Shown here piece after piece: positions 11,019-19,421 of a DNA stretch of 64,000 bases. The position numbers and the translations under genes were made by a program. The notes beneath the pieces were generated by a model, which searched no databases, was not told where the DNA came from, and was given only the letters and a program-made list of their open reading frames with translations. The stretch comes from Paraburkholderia sprentiae WSM5005 (GTDB taxonomy: Bacteria > Pseudomonadota > Gammaproteobacteria > Burkholderiales > Burkholderiaceae): assembly GCF_001865575.2 (NCBI RefSeq), contig NZ_CP017562.2, forward strand, positions 2,577,337 through 2,641,336, in the 5' to 3' direction. Position 1 is the first letter of the stretch. The number at the start of each line of letters is the position of its first letter.

Positions 11019-11270
11019 ATGCGCATCACCGGGTCCTCCGGGTCAATGGCCCTGCTCACCGAATACGACGACGCAACGGCGCGCGAACTTCGCTCGCTGC
11101 GCCTCGAATCGACCGACGACGGCAAAGGCATCCTGCTGATCGAGGTCGATGAGCGCAAGCCGGGCATACATCGGGAAGTGCGCTACGAAATCACGCCCGC
11201 GGAGTTGATCGCCGCGATCCGCGCGCATGGCGCCGAGTTGCCGGGCGAGCAGCACAATCATCGTCAGTGA
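11019..11270 (+). CDS. Uncharacterised 83-aa protein
   Basis: The product MRITGSSGSMALLTEYDD... is small, acidic to neutral and soluble, with a probable alpha/beta fold and no signal peptide or membrane segment. An AAGGAC ribosome site lies 8 bases before the ATG. It stands alone, with 290 bp upstream and 409 bp downstream. The codon use and residue mix look like genuine coding sequence. No family was recognised. Confidence 0.65.
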   Translation: MRITGSSGSMALLTEYDDATARELRSLRLESTDDGKGILLIEVDERKPGIHREVRYEITPAELIAAIRAHGAELPGEQHNHRQ

Positions 11271-11587
11271 AGCAGGCGCGCGGCAGGCGTGAGCGCCGCG
11301 TGATTCCTGAACCTCTCGCGCGGGTTGCGTCGCACTTCCGCGCGTGCGCACGGGATTATTCGCATTGGGCGCGTCGGCGTGCGCCGCCGCGCTTTCGTTT
11401 GTTCCGCTCACGCCGCCAATCCACGCTTTCCTACGGGTTTTAGCACGCGCTTGCGCGCGTCTCGCCGAACTCGCTTAGCTGGCCTTCAGCAGGTTGTCAC
11501 AAGCGCTTGCCACGCTTGCGTCTCGGGGCATGCCGCCGCCTATGCCGGCCCGATCGTAGCTAGCCAACAGGCCGATTTCCGGGTCGT

Positions 11588-11617
11588 TTGCACGTCTCGA
11601 AAATACGTCCATAATCC
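11588..11617 (+). promoter_or_regulatory. Possible sigma-70 promoter of the DedA-rhodanese gene
   Basis: TTGCAC (11588-11593) and TAATCC (11612-11617) are 18 bases apart, about 60 bp before the ATG at 11680. The preceding gap (11271-11587) holds nothing else that could be recognised. Confidence 0.35.
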
Positions 11618-11679
11618 TTGCATTCCCCTTTTGCGTTCTTTACCACGCTGCGCCCGCAAGGGCCGCGGATGTTAAGCCG

Positions 11680-12672
11680 ATGCTACATGACCTCGTCGCG
11701 CAATATGGACCGGCGCTCGTTTTCATCAACGTGCTGGCGGCCGCGCTCGGGCTGCCGGTGCCGGCCATGCCGTCGCTCGTGCTGTTCGGCGCGATGGCCG
11801 CGATGCATCCCGGCTCGGTCGGCACGCAACTGCTGCCGGTCCTCGTGCTGTCGATCTTCGCGACGCTGATCGGCGACAGCGCGTGGTACCTCGCAGGCCG
11901 CATCTATGGCGGCAATACGCTGAAGACGATCTGCCGGCTGTCGCTGTCGCGCGACACCTGCGTGAAAAAGACCGAGCGCTTCTTCGGACGCTGGGGCGTG
12001 CGTGTGCTCGCGGTCGCGAAGTTCGTGCCGGGGCTGTCGATCGTGTCGATCCCGATGGCGGGCGCGATGGGCACGCGCTATCGCACCTTCCTCACCTACG
12101 ACGGCGTCGGTGCGGCGCTGTGGTCCGGCACCGGGCTCATCATCGGCGCGCTGTTCGCGCGGCAGATCGACATGCTGTTCGCGATCGCCGGGCGGCTCGG
12201 GCGCACGGCGGCACTCGTCGTCGTCGCGTTGCTGGTGCTGTACGCGGTGTACCGGTGGATCAGGCGCCGTCAGTTGATCGCGAAGCTCGCGTCCGCGCGC
12301 ATCGAGGTCGACGAACTCGCGAAGCTGTTCGCTGCTGGCGAGGCGCCGGTCGTGTTCGACATCCGTTCGCAGGAGAAGCGCAAGCTCGATCCCTTCGTGA
12401 TTCCAGGCGCGCAATTCGCCGACGAACGGCAACTCGACGCGATCGTCGCCACCTACCCGCACGATCAGAAGCTCGTGATCTACTGTTCGTGTCCGAACGA
12501 GATTTCCGCGGCATGGATGGCCAAGCAACTCAACGAAGCCGGCTTCTCCGACGTGCTGCCGCTGCGCGGCGGCATGGAAGCCTGGCGCGACTCCGGCAAG
12601 CCGGTCGACTCGCTGCCCGCAATGCCGCCGCCGGAAGTCGCGGTCGACGACATCGCGCCCAAAGCCGTCTAA
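11680..12672 (+). CDS. DedA-family membrane protein fused to a rhodanese domain
   Basis: In this 330-residue protein, residues 1-205 form a DedA/VTT-type inner-membrane domain (FINVLAAALGLPVPAMPSL, the G-x-x-x-G region GRWGVRVLAVAKFVPGLS, then three more membrane spans). Residues about 225-315 are a cytoplasmic rhodanese domain with loop YCSCPNE, whose cysteine is the expected persulfide site. DedA proteins act in membrane energetics and lipid flipping; the fused domain suggests a sulfur or redox link. The next gene, a flavoprotein 116 bp downstream on the same strand, may be co-transcribed. Confidence 0.92.
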   Translation: MLHDLVAQYGPALVFINVLAAALGLPVPAMPSLVLFGAMAAMHPGSVGTQLLPVLVLSIFATLIGDSAWYLAGRIYGGNTLKTICRLSLSRDTCVKKTERFFGRWGVRVLAVAKFVPGLSIVSIPMAGAMGTRYRTFLTYDGVGAALWSGTGLIIGALFARQIDMLFAIAGRLGRTAALVVVALLVLYAVYRWIRRRQLIAKLASARIEVDELAKLFAAGEAPVVFDIRSQEKRKLDPFVIPGAQFADERQLDAIVATYPHDQKLVIYCSCPNEISAAWMAKQLNEAGFSDVLPLRGGMEAWRDSGKPVDSLPAMPPPEVAVDDIAPKAV

Positions 12673-12788
12673 CTGGAATGAGCGGCGGCATCGTCCGCCT
12701 GCGCGCGGCACGGCTCGCCCCCCGGGTGCGAGCGCGCATCGCGTTGCCTCCCGATCAATCGTGCAATGAACATCGAAGGAGCGGTTTA

Positions 12789-14519
12789 ATGCTTTCGACT
12801 CAGGACGTTCCGATTCAAGAAGTGGAAGCACAACAGGGCGTCGTCGCCGACGCGCCGTTTTCGTCGCTGTCGACGCGCATGCACCAGATGTTTCCCGAAC
12901 TCAGCTGCGCCGAGATCGACCGGCTGCGCCGCTTCGGCGAGATCGGTCACTGGAAGTCCGGCGAGCTGCTGTTCGAAACCGGGCACACCGGCCCCGGCAT
13001 GTTCGTGGTGCTCGAAGGACGCGTGAAGGTCTACCAGCGTGACGGCATTGGCCGTGAGGTCGTGATCAGCGAGCGCGGCGCCGGGCATTTTCTGGCCGAG
13101 GTCGGGCAGCTGTCGGGCAAGCCCGCGCTCGTGAACGGCCTCGCGATGGGCGCCGTCAAAGCGCTGCTGATTCCGCCCGAGCGCCTGCGTGCGCTGATCG
13201 TCGCTGAAGCGGAACTCGGCGAGCGCATCATGCGCGCACTGATTCTGCGACGCGTGTCGCTGATCGAAAAGGGCGCGGGCGGGCCGATCCTGATCGGCAA
13301 TAGCAGCGACGCGCGGCTCGTGATGTTGCAAGGCTTCCTGTCGCGCAACGGTCATCCGCATTCCGTCATCGACGAACGCGACGAAGACGCGCTGCGGCTG
13401 ATCGAGCAGTTCGCCGCGCAACGCGAAGACCTGCCGCTCGTGATCTGCCCGGACGGCTCGGTGCTGCGTCATCCGAGCATGCCGGAACTTGCCACTCGCC
13501 TGGGTCTGCTGCCCGATCTCGACGACACGTACGTGTACGACGTCGCGATCGTCGGCGCGGGGCCGGCGGGACTTGCCGCGGCGGTGTACGCAGCCTCCGA
13601 AGGCCTGTCGGTGATCGTGCTCGACAGCCGCGCCCCGGGCGGTCAGGCGGGCGCGAGCTCGCGCATCGAAAACTACCTCGGTTTTCCGACCGGCATCTCG
13701 GGCCAGGCGCTCGCCGGCCGCGCGTTCGTGCAGGCGCAGAAGTTCGGCGCGCACGTCGCGATTCCGGTCCACGTGAAGGCGCTGCATTGCGGACAGTCGC
13801 CGTATCGGTTGGAGCTCAAATGCGGCGGCCACATCAGCGCGCGGGCGATCGTGATCGCGAGCGGTGCCGTGTACCGGCGCCCAGCGCTCGACGGGCTCGA
13901 ACGCTTCGACGGACGCGGCGTCTATTACTGGGCGTCGCCGGTCGAGGCCAAGCTGTGCAAGCGCCAGGAGGTCGTATTGGTGGGCGGCGGCAATTCCGCG
14001 GGCCAGGCGATCGTCTATCTGGCGACGCACGCCGCCAAGGTTCACGTGCTGATCCGCCGCAGCGGTTTCGAGGCGACGATGTCGCGCTATCTGATCGACC
14101 GCATCCGCTCGTTGCCGAACGTGTTCGTGCATCCGCATTCGGAAATCGGCCGGCTCGAAGGCGATGAGGACGGCCTCGTGTCGGTCACATTGAAAAGACC
14201 GCTACCCGATGGCGTCGATCGCTTCGCCACGCGGCATCTGTTTCTCTTCACCGGCGCGGACCCGAACACCGAATGGCTGCGCACCTGCGGCGTGCAGCTC
14301 GACGCGAAAGGCTTCGTGCTGACCGGCATCAGCGCGGACGGCTCGGCCACCGCGTGCGATCTCGGCACTACCGTCGAAGGCGTCTATGCGATCGGCGATG
14401 CGCGCGCCGGGTCGACGAAACGCGTGGCCGCGGCGGTGGGCGAAGGCGCGGCCGTGGTCGCGCAGATTCACGAGTTGCTGGCGCAAACGAGCGGGGAAGC
14501 GGTGGCGCTTGGTGCGTGA
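12789..14519 (+). CDS. Cyclic-nucleotide-binding-domain flavoprotein, thioredoxin-reductase-like but without CxxC
   Basis: The product has 576 residues. About 25-150 is a CNMP-binding (Crp-like) domain (GELLFETGHTGPGMFVVLEG, FLAEVGQLSGKPALVNG). From about 250 a thioredoxin-reductase-like fold follows, with FAD motif VAIVGAGPAGLAAAVYAA, NAD(P) motif VVLVGGGNSAGQA and the C-terminal FAD motif VYAIGDARAG. The usual redox-active CxxC is missing: that segment reads YYWASPVEAKLC and no CxxC occurs elsewhere. It may therefore use another electron acceptor or act as a sensor. The start is the ATG at 12789, with GAAGGAGCG upstream. It follows the DedA-rhodanese gene. Confidence 0.9.
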   Translation: MLSTQDVPIQEVEAQQGVVADAPFSSLSTRMHQMFPELSCAEIDRLRRFGEIGHWKSGELLFETGHTGPGMFVVLEGRVKVYQRDGIGREVVISERGAGHFLAEVGQLSGKPALVNGLAMGAVKALLIPPERLRALIVAEAELGERIMRALILRRVSLIEKGAGGPILIGNSSDARLVMLQGFLSRNGHPHSVIDERDEDALRLIEQFAAQREDLPLVICPDGSVLRHPSMPELATRLGLLPDLDDTYVYDVAIVGAGPAGLAAAVYAASEGLSVIVLDSRAPGGQAGASSRIENYLGFPTGISGQALAGRAFVQAQKFGAHVAIPVHVKALHCGQSPYRLELKCGGHISARAIVIASGAVYRRPALDGLERFDGRGVYYWASPVEAKLCKRQEVVLVGGGNSAGQAIVYLATHAAKVHVLIRRSGFEATMSRYLIDRIRSLPNVFVHPHSEIGRLEGDEDGLVSVTLKRPLPDGVDRFATRHLFLFTGADPNTEWLRTCGVQLDAKGFVLTGISADGSATACDLGTTVEGVYAIGDARAGSTKRVAAAVGEGAAVVAQIHELLAQTSGEAVALGA

Positions 14520-14595
14520 GCCGCAGAGCGGTCTTGCGTGCGTCGACTTCAATGTAACTCGGCCCGCGGGTTCGGCGCCCCACCCTGCGCACCGC

Positions 14596-14853
14596 TCAGC
14601 GGTCCAATTTCGCACGCAACTCGCGCGCGGCCTCCAGCAGTCCTTCGTAACCGGAGCGCGCGTGCTCAGGTAGATCGGGATCGCCGACCAGCGCGCCGAG
14701 CGTTTCGATCAGACTGTACACAATACCTTTCGCCGCGCCCGACGCAATGCCGCCCGACGACACCTGCTGATCGACGTGACTAAGCGCCGCATCGAGCTGC
14801 TCGATCTCGGGACGATCGTCAGCGGGCGGCTTGGGAGAAACGTCTTGCGTCAT
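14596..14853 (-). CDS. Uncharacterised 85-aa protein
   Basis: A small acidic soluble protein starting MTQDVSPKPPADDRPEIEQL. The centre (IASGAAKGIVYSLIETLGALVGDPDLPEHARSGYE) looks helical. The start chosen is the ATG at 14853, with a TGGAGCG box upstream. An alternative upstream ATG at 14880 would add nine residues. It converges with the flavoprotein gene across a 76-bp gap. No family recognised. Confidence 0.6.
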   Translation of the reverse strand: MTQDVSPKPPADDRPEIEQLDAALSHVDQQVSSGGIASGAAKGIVYSLIETLGALVGDPDLPEHARSGYEGLLEAARELRAKLDR

Positions 14854-14947
14854 GATCGAACATCGCTCCAATGAGTGCATCGGTAAAGTTGTTATATACC
14901 GATCGTGCGCCGCCGTCTATTCGTGTTCGGCGCGGCAGCGATTCACG

Positions 14948-17131
14948 TCAAGGTGTCCAGCGATACATCAGGATCTTCGCGCGCGCGTCGTCTTCGACCA
15001 GCACCACGTACTCGCCGTTATCGCGCTGCACCGCGCTGATGCCGAGATATACGTCGACCCAGCCGCTCGTGCCGCCGACGCTCGCTCCCGGCGTCATGTA
15101 GCCGAGCGCCGTGCCGTTGCGCGCGTCGTAGACGTCGATGCGATCGGTGTACAGCTCCGCGACGAAGATATAGTTGCCCGCCACCGCGACACCGACCGTG
15201 GTGGTCTGCGGATCGCTTTGCGTGTTCCACGGCAGCGAGATCGCGTAGACCTGGGTCGGCGTGCCGGTGCTCCAGTTGTCGTAGCGGGCCAGCACCGGAC
15301 CCGCTTCCTTCCAGTGCGTTGGGTCCCACGGAATCGCGCTGGTGAAACCGGACAGATACATCGTGTCGGTCGACGCGACATAGACGAGCCGCGCGAGCCG
15401 CGTAAACGGCGCGGGCATCGCGAACATCTTCGCGCTCGCATACGTGTAGATGGGATTGCCGGTGGAGTCGAGACCTTGCAGCGGCATCTCGCGCACGCCG
15501 CTCAATGGCGTGGCGAGCCACACGTTGCCGGTTGCGTCGACCCACCAGAAGCCGTCGCCGACCGTGCTGCCGGTCGACAGATTGCTGCTGATCTCGCTCG
15601 CGTCGACGGCGCCATTGCCATTGCTGTCGCGCCACAGCCATTCGCCGTACGTCGGTTGCGCGGCGGGCCATGTGCCCGGCAGCGGATTCTGCGCGAGCAT
15701 ACCCGACGGAATCGCGATCTCACCATGCGCGGCATCGAAGCGATAGACGTTCAGATAGTGCGCGCCCGGATCGAGCGTATAGAGAAAACGCTGACCGTCG
15801 AATCTGCGCACCATGGGTTCGCCGCGCACGCCGCGCGGCTCGTGAAACGCGGGGTCGTCGGGGTAATCGAAGCGATCGAGCGTGAACGCCGCATACGACC
15901 ATTCGTGACCGACCGGCTGCCTGTAATCGAGCGTGAAGCGCTTCGAGCCCGTGTAGATGGAAGCGGGCGTGGCCGGATCGAACGCGCCGCTATCGACGAA
16001 GGTCAGGCCGTAGAGCCGCCAGTTGAGCACGCGCGTGCCGTTCACGTAGCTCTCCAGCACCGCGCCTTGTCCGACCGACGCGGAGCCCGGGGCGCGCGGC
16101 CCCTCGCCGTTTTGCGCGACGTACAGATTGCCGGCCGCATCGACGCCGATGCCGGTGATGCCGTTAAAGCGCGCATCGCCCGGCACCCCGCGCACCGGAT
16201 GGAAGATGCCGTTGCGCGTGCCGATCGACGCACCGGCCTGCATCTGGCCGCCCGTGCCGTTGTTGAACACGAGAATCTGCTGCGAAACGCCGTTGTCGGC
16301 GACCAGCAGCTGGCCGGCTGGCGTGACCGTGACGTCGGTCGGCACGGTGCCGGCTGGCAGCGCCAACGGACCGGCGAGCGCGGTGCCGTCGGCGCGGTAG
16401 TGCAGGATGCTGAGGTTGGCTGTCCCGAAGCCGCTGATGATCCACAACGTCGAGTCGGCGTCGATCGCGATGCGGGCCGGCGACGCGACGCTCCACGAGC
16501 GCAGCGGCTGCATCGATTGCGCGTCGTACACGACGATGCGGTTGCCGTAGGTGTCGGCCACATAGAGTTCGCTGTCGGTCGCGGCGAGGCCGCGAATGCT
16601 CGCATCGGTGCCGGTCTTCACGGTTTGCACCGCGACGAAGCTGTTCTTCGTCGCGTTCGCGCTATTGCCGATGCCGCCGGAAAACGGCGCGCCGGTCGCG
16701 AGATTCGCGAGCGTGCGTCGCGTGATGCCGTACCAGGTGTAATTGGCCGGTGGATAGTCGGCGCCGACCAGCGCATTGTTCTCGTTGCCGATCGACATTG
16801 CCGCATACAGGTACGTACGATTGACCGCCACCGCGTCGCCGCCGGCCGCGCCCCAGCCGTGCGTCGAACCGGCGACCGCTAGCTTGTCGCCCGCGCGATA
16901 GGCGGCGATTTCGCTGCCGCTTTCGTCCCATGGCGAATTCGTATAGACGGTGCCATCCGCGCCGACGCTAATGGCCTGAATGTCCTGCTGCATCCATTTA
17001 CCGTCGCCAAATCCGAAACTGTTACCGATCCACGAGGTGGTGTAATTCAACTGGGATTGCGCACAGGCATTCGGCGAAATAAGGCTGTGGATTAACACCA
17101 CGGCCACGCCAAGGCGAGAGAAAGGCTTCAC
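14948..17131 (-). CDS. Secreted NHL/beta-propeller repeat protein
   Basis: This 727-residue protein has an N-terminal signal peptide (MKPFSRLGVAVVLIHSLIS, cleavage probably after NACA). The rest is propeller-like, with repeated strand motifs such as GLAATDSELYVADTYGNRIVVYD, DVTVTPAGQLLVADNG and GIGVDAAGNLYVAQNGEG, typical of NHL/SMP-30-type blades. No catalytic motif was recognised. It is probably periplasmic or extracellular. The gene stands alone and the 240 bp upstream are AT-rich for this genome, which may mean H-NS control or foreign origin. Confidence 0.85.
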   Translation of the reverse strand: MKPFSRLGVAVVLIHSLISPNACAQSQLNYTTSWIGNSFGFGDGKWMQQDIQAISVGADGTVYTNSPWDESGSEIAAYRAGDKLAVAGSTHGWGAAGGDAVAVNRTYLYAAMSIGNENNALVGADYPPANYTWYGITRRTLANLATGAPFSGGIGNSANATKNSFVAVQTVKTGTDASIRGLAATDSELYVADTYGNRIVVYDAQSMQPLRSWSVASPARIAIDADSTLWIISGFGTANLSILHYRADGTALAGPLALPAGTVPTDVTVTPAGQLLVADNGVSQQILVFNNGTGGQMQAGASIGTRNGIFHPVRGVPGDARFNGITGIGVDAAGNLYVAQNGEGPRAPGSASVGQGAVLESYVNGTRVLNWRLYGLTFVDSGAFDPATPASIYTGSKRFTLDYRQPVGHEWSYAAFTLDRFDYPDDPAFHEPRGVRGEPMVRRFDGQRFLYTLDPGAHYLNVYRFDAAHGEIAIPSGMLAQNPLPGTWPAAQPTYGEWLWRDSNGNGAVDASEISSNLSTGSTVGDGFWWVDATGNVWLATPLSGVREMPLQGLDSTGNPIYTYASAKMFAMPAPFTRLARLVYVASTDTMYLSGFTSAIPWDPTHWKEAGPVLARYDNWSTGTPTQVYAISLPWNTQSDPQTTTVGVAVAGNYIFVAELYTDRIDVYDARNGTALGYMTPGASVGGTSGWVDVYLGISAVQRDNGEYVVLVEDDARAKILMYRWTP

Positions 17132-17292
17132 GGCGGCATTCCATCAGAGTTGGTGTTTTTATCCTCTCACATAAAAATAGCAAATTAATCGATGAAAAAT
17201 GGCTATTGAATGCCGGCCGATTCAAATCATTCCGTTTGCATTGAATTGCGTTTCGAACGGAAGCTTCCGGTCAAGGAACCGGTAAAAACCAG

Positions 17293-17355
17293 TTCCCGCA
17301 AATCTCACCGGTCAACGATTCAGTCGCTTTTTCTGCTCCTGTAAATCCTCACCTT
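17293..17355 (-). repeat. One good and one shortened copy of the 19-bp motif
   Basis: On the minus strand, 17337-17355 reads AAGGTGAGGATTTACAGGA, a full match to the CAGGA variant of the motif. At 17293-17310 a one-base-shorter form reads CCGGTGAGATTTGCGGGA. Both lie between the propeller gene and the DMT exporter gene. Confidence 0.7.
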
Positions 17356-17370
17356 CGGCGATACGGCGCA

Positions 17371-18273
17371 TCAAATTCGCTCCGCACGGCGACGCACGAC
17401 AATCCGTCGCGTTAGATCGAACGCCACCAGATTACCGGCCACGACCAGCAACAGACCGACCACCGCGAGCGCCGACCAGCGGTAACCCTCGAACAGCGTC
17501 GACGCCGCGAGCGCGACGATCGGAAACAGCACCGTGCAGTAGGCCGCGCGCTCCGGGCCGATGCGGCCGACCAGCATCAGGTAGGCCGTAAAGGCGATCA
17601 CCGAGCCGAACACCGCGAGATACGCGAGCGCGCCGAGATAGCGCGCCGACGGTTCCAGCGCGAACGAATAGCCGGCGAGCAGACTGCCCACCGTCAGGAT
17701 GGCCGCGCCGATCAGCATCGCCCAACTGTTGGTCGCGAACGGATGCAGGCCCATCGACTGCATGCGGCTCGACAGCAGGTTGCCGGCCGAGAAGCACAGC
17801 GTGCCGAGAAACGCGACGCCAAGCCCGAGCCACGCGGTGTGATCGCCGAGATGCCCGGCCATCTGCTGCACGAACAGACAGACGATGCCGACGAGCCCGA
17901 GCGCCGCGCCCGCCATCGCGCTCGGCTGCAGCGGCCGGCCCATGAAGAGCCGCCCGTTGAGCGAGTTCAGCAGCGGCGCGGTCGAGAACACCACCGCGAC
18001 GAGCCCACTCGGCACGATCTGTTCCGCGTAATAGAAGCACAGGAAATTCAGGCAGAACAGCGCGAGACCCTGCGCGGCCAGATAGCGCCAGGCGTCGCGC
18101 GGCGGCCACAGCGGCCGGCGCATGATGCGCAGCAGCGCGAACATCAGCAGCGCGGCGATCCAGAAACGCCACGCAATCGATACCGGCGGCGGCACCGCGC
18201 CGAGTTGCCATTTGATCGCAATCCACGTGGTGCCCCAGATCAGCACGGTGGCAGCGTAAAGGAGGAGATTCAT
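17371..18273 (-). CDS. EamA/DMT-family metabolite exporter
   Basis: A 300-residue protein with ten predicted membrane helices in two EamA halves (start MNLLLYAATVLIWGTTWIAIKW; second half begins near WLGLGVAFLGTLCFSAGN). Family members export amino acids or other metabolites from the cytoplasm. It is divergent from an AraC regulator, a common arrangement in which the regulator controls the exporter. The substrate is not known. Confidence 0.92.
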   Translation of the reverse strand: MNLLLYAATVLIWGTTWIAIKWQLGAVPPPVSIAWRFWIAALLMFALLRIMRRPLWPPRDAWRYLAAQGLALFCLNFLCFYYAEQIVPSGLVAVVFSTAPLLNSLNGRLFMGRPLQPSAMAGAALGLVGIVCLFVQQMAGHLGDHTAWLGLGVAFLGTLCFSAGNLLSSRMQSMGLHPFATNSWAMLIGAAILTVGSLLAGYSFALEPSARYLGALAYLAVFGSVIAFTAYLMLVGRIGPERAAYCTVLFPIVALAASTLFEGYRWSALAVVGLLLVVAGNLVAFDLTRRIVVRRRAERI

Positions 18274-18478
18274 GGTCGGGCCTCAGACTGCAATGACGGG
18301 CTGCGATGACGACTGCAATGACACGCGGCATCGACGAAAGCCCGACTATGCAACCGCGCCGCCGCCCGCAGTTGTCCAAAATTGCGCACTTTTTCGTGCC
18401 GATGCGCAGGCAGATGGGGCGCGCCGTATACTGGCCGCTCCACCATTACCCTACACCGGTAAACCGCCGCCCGCCGCC

Positions 18479-19396
18479 GTGAACGCTACCCCGTCCGTCC
18501 CCGTGATATCCGCCGCCGGCACGCCTTTTGGCTTGCAGTCGGTCTGTCACACGCTCGCCAGTGCGAACGCGCATCTTGACCGTTTCGCGTGGCTCGGCGA
18601 CGGACTCGCGATCGCACTCTGGACCCGCGACACGAAGGAAGCCGAGACCGTCTACGAGCGGCCCGGCCATCACACGCTGTCGTGCTATCTGGACGGCGGC
18701 TATCGCACCGAGCGCCAGAAAATGCCGGGGCACTACGGCGCGCCGTCGCGGCTGTGTGCACTGCCTGGCGATCACGAATCGCGCTGGTGGGTGCGCGGCC
18801 ACATGCACTTCATGCACCTGTACTTCCTGCCCGAGCACTTCACGCGACGCGCGGTGCAGGAGCTCGACCGCGAGCCGCGCGAACTGACGCTCGCCGACCG
18901 CACCTATTTCGAGGACCCGCGCATCGCGAGTCTGTGTCAGTCGCTCGTCAACGAGGCGTGGGAAAGTCCCGATGGCCGGCTGCGCGTCAACGAGACGGCG
19001 CACGAAGTGCTGAGCCTGCTATTGCGCGGACAGGCCGTGCGGCGCGCGAACGTGGCGCTGAAGGGCGGGCTCTCGGCCGCGACGCGGCGCCGCCTGCGCG
19101 ACTATATCGACAGTCATCTCGCGCAGCCGTTGACGCTGGGTGAATTGTCGGGTGTCGCGGCGCTCTCGGAGTTTCATCTTGCACGCATGTTTCGCGAGTC
19201 ATTCGGGCTGCCGCCCGCCGCGTGGATTGCGCGGCAACGACTCGATCGCGCTCGCACGCTGCTGCGCGCGGCGACGCTGCCGCTCGCGCAGATCGCCGAG
19301 CAATGCGGCTATGCGAACGCGAGTCACTTTAGTCACCGGTTTCGCGAGGCTGTCGGGGTGACGCCGAGCAGCTATCGGCAAGCTATCGGGGTTTGA
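18479..19396 (+). CDS. AraC-family transcriptional regulator
   Basis: The C-terminal 100 residues contain the two AraC helix-turn-helix motifs (LTLGELSGVAALSEFHLARM and LPLAQIAEQCGYANASHFSH). The N-terminal part is a cupin-like effector domain. A longer frame begins with ATG at 18272, but that would leave no space for the promoter of the divergent exporter (start 18273), and its first 70 residues are low-complexity. The in-frame GTG at 18479 is therefore preferred, giving 305 aa. It probably regulates the exporter. Confidence 0.85.
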   Translation: MNATPSVPVISAAGTPFGLQSVCHTLASANAHLDRFAWLGDGLAIALWTRDTKEAETVYERPGHHTLSCYLDGGYRTERQKMPGHYGAPSRLCALPGDHESRWWVRGHMHFMHLYFLPEHFTRRAVQELDREPRELTLADRTYFEDPRIASLCQSLVNEAWESPDGRLRVNETAHEVLSLLLRGQAVRRANVALKGGLSAATRRRLRDYIDSHLAQPLTLGELSGVAALSEFHLARMFRESFGLPPAAWIARQRLDRARTLLRAATLPLAQIAEQCGYANASHFSHRFREAVGVTPSSYRQAIGV

Positions 19397-19421
19397 GTTT
19401 CGCGCTTGCGTTAGCCGCGCG

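Noticed and set aside
18272..18478. Longer AraC start at 18272
   Set aside because: It would touch the start of the divergent exporter (18273) and leave no promoter space; the extra residues are low-complexity.
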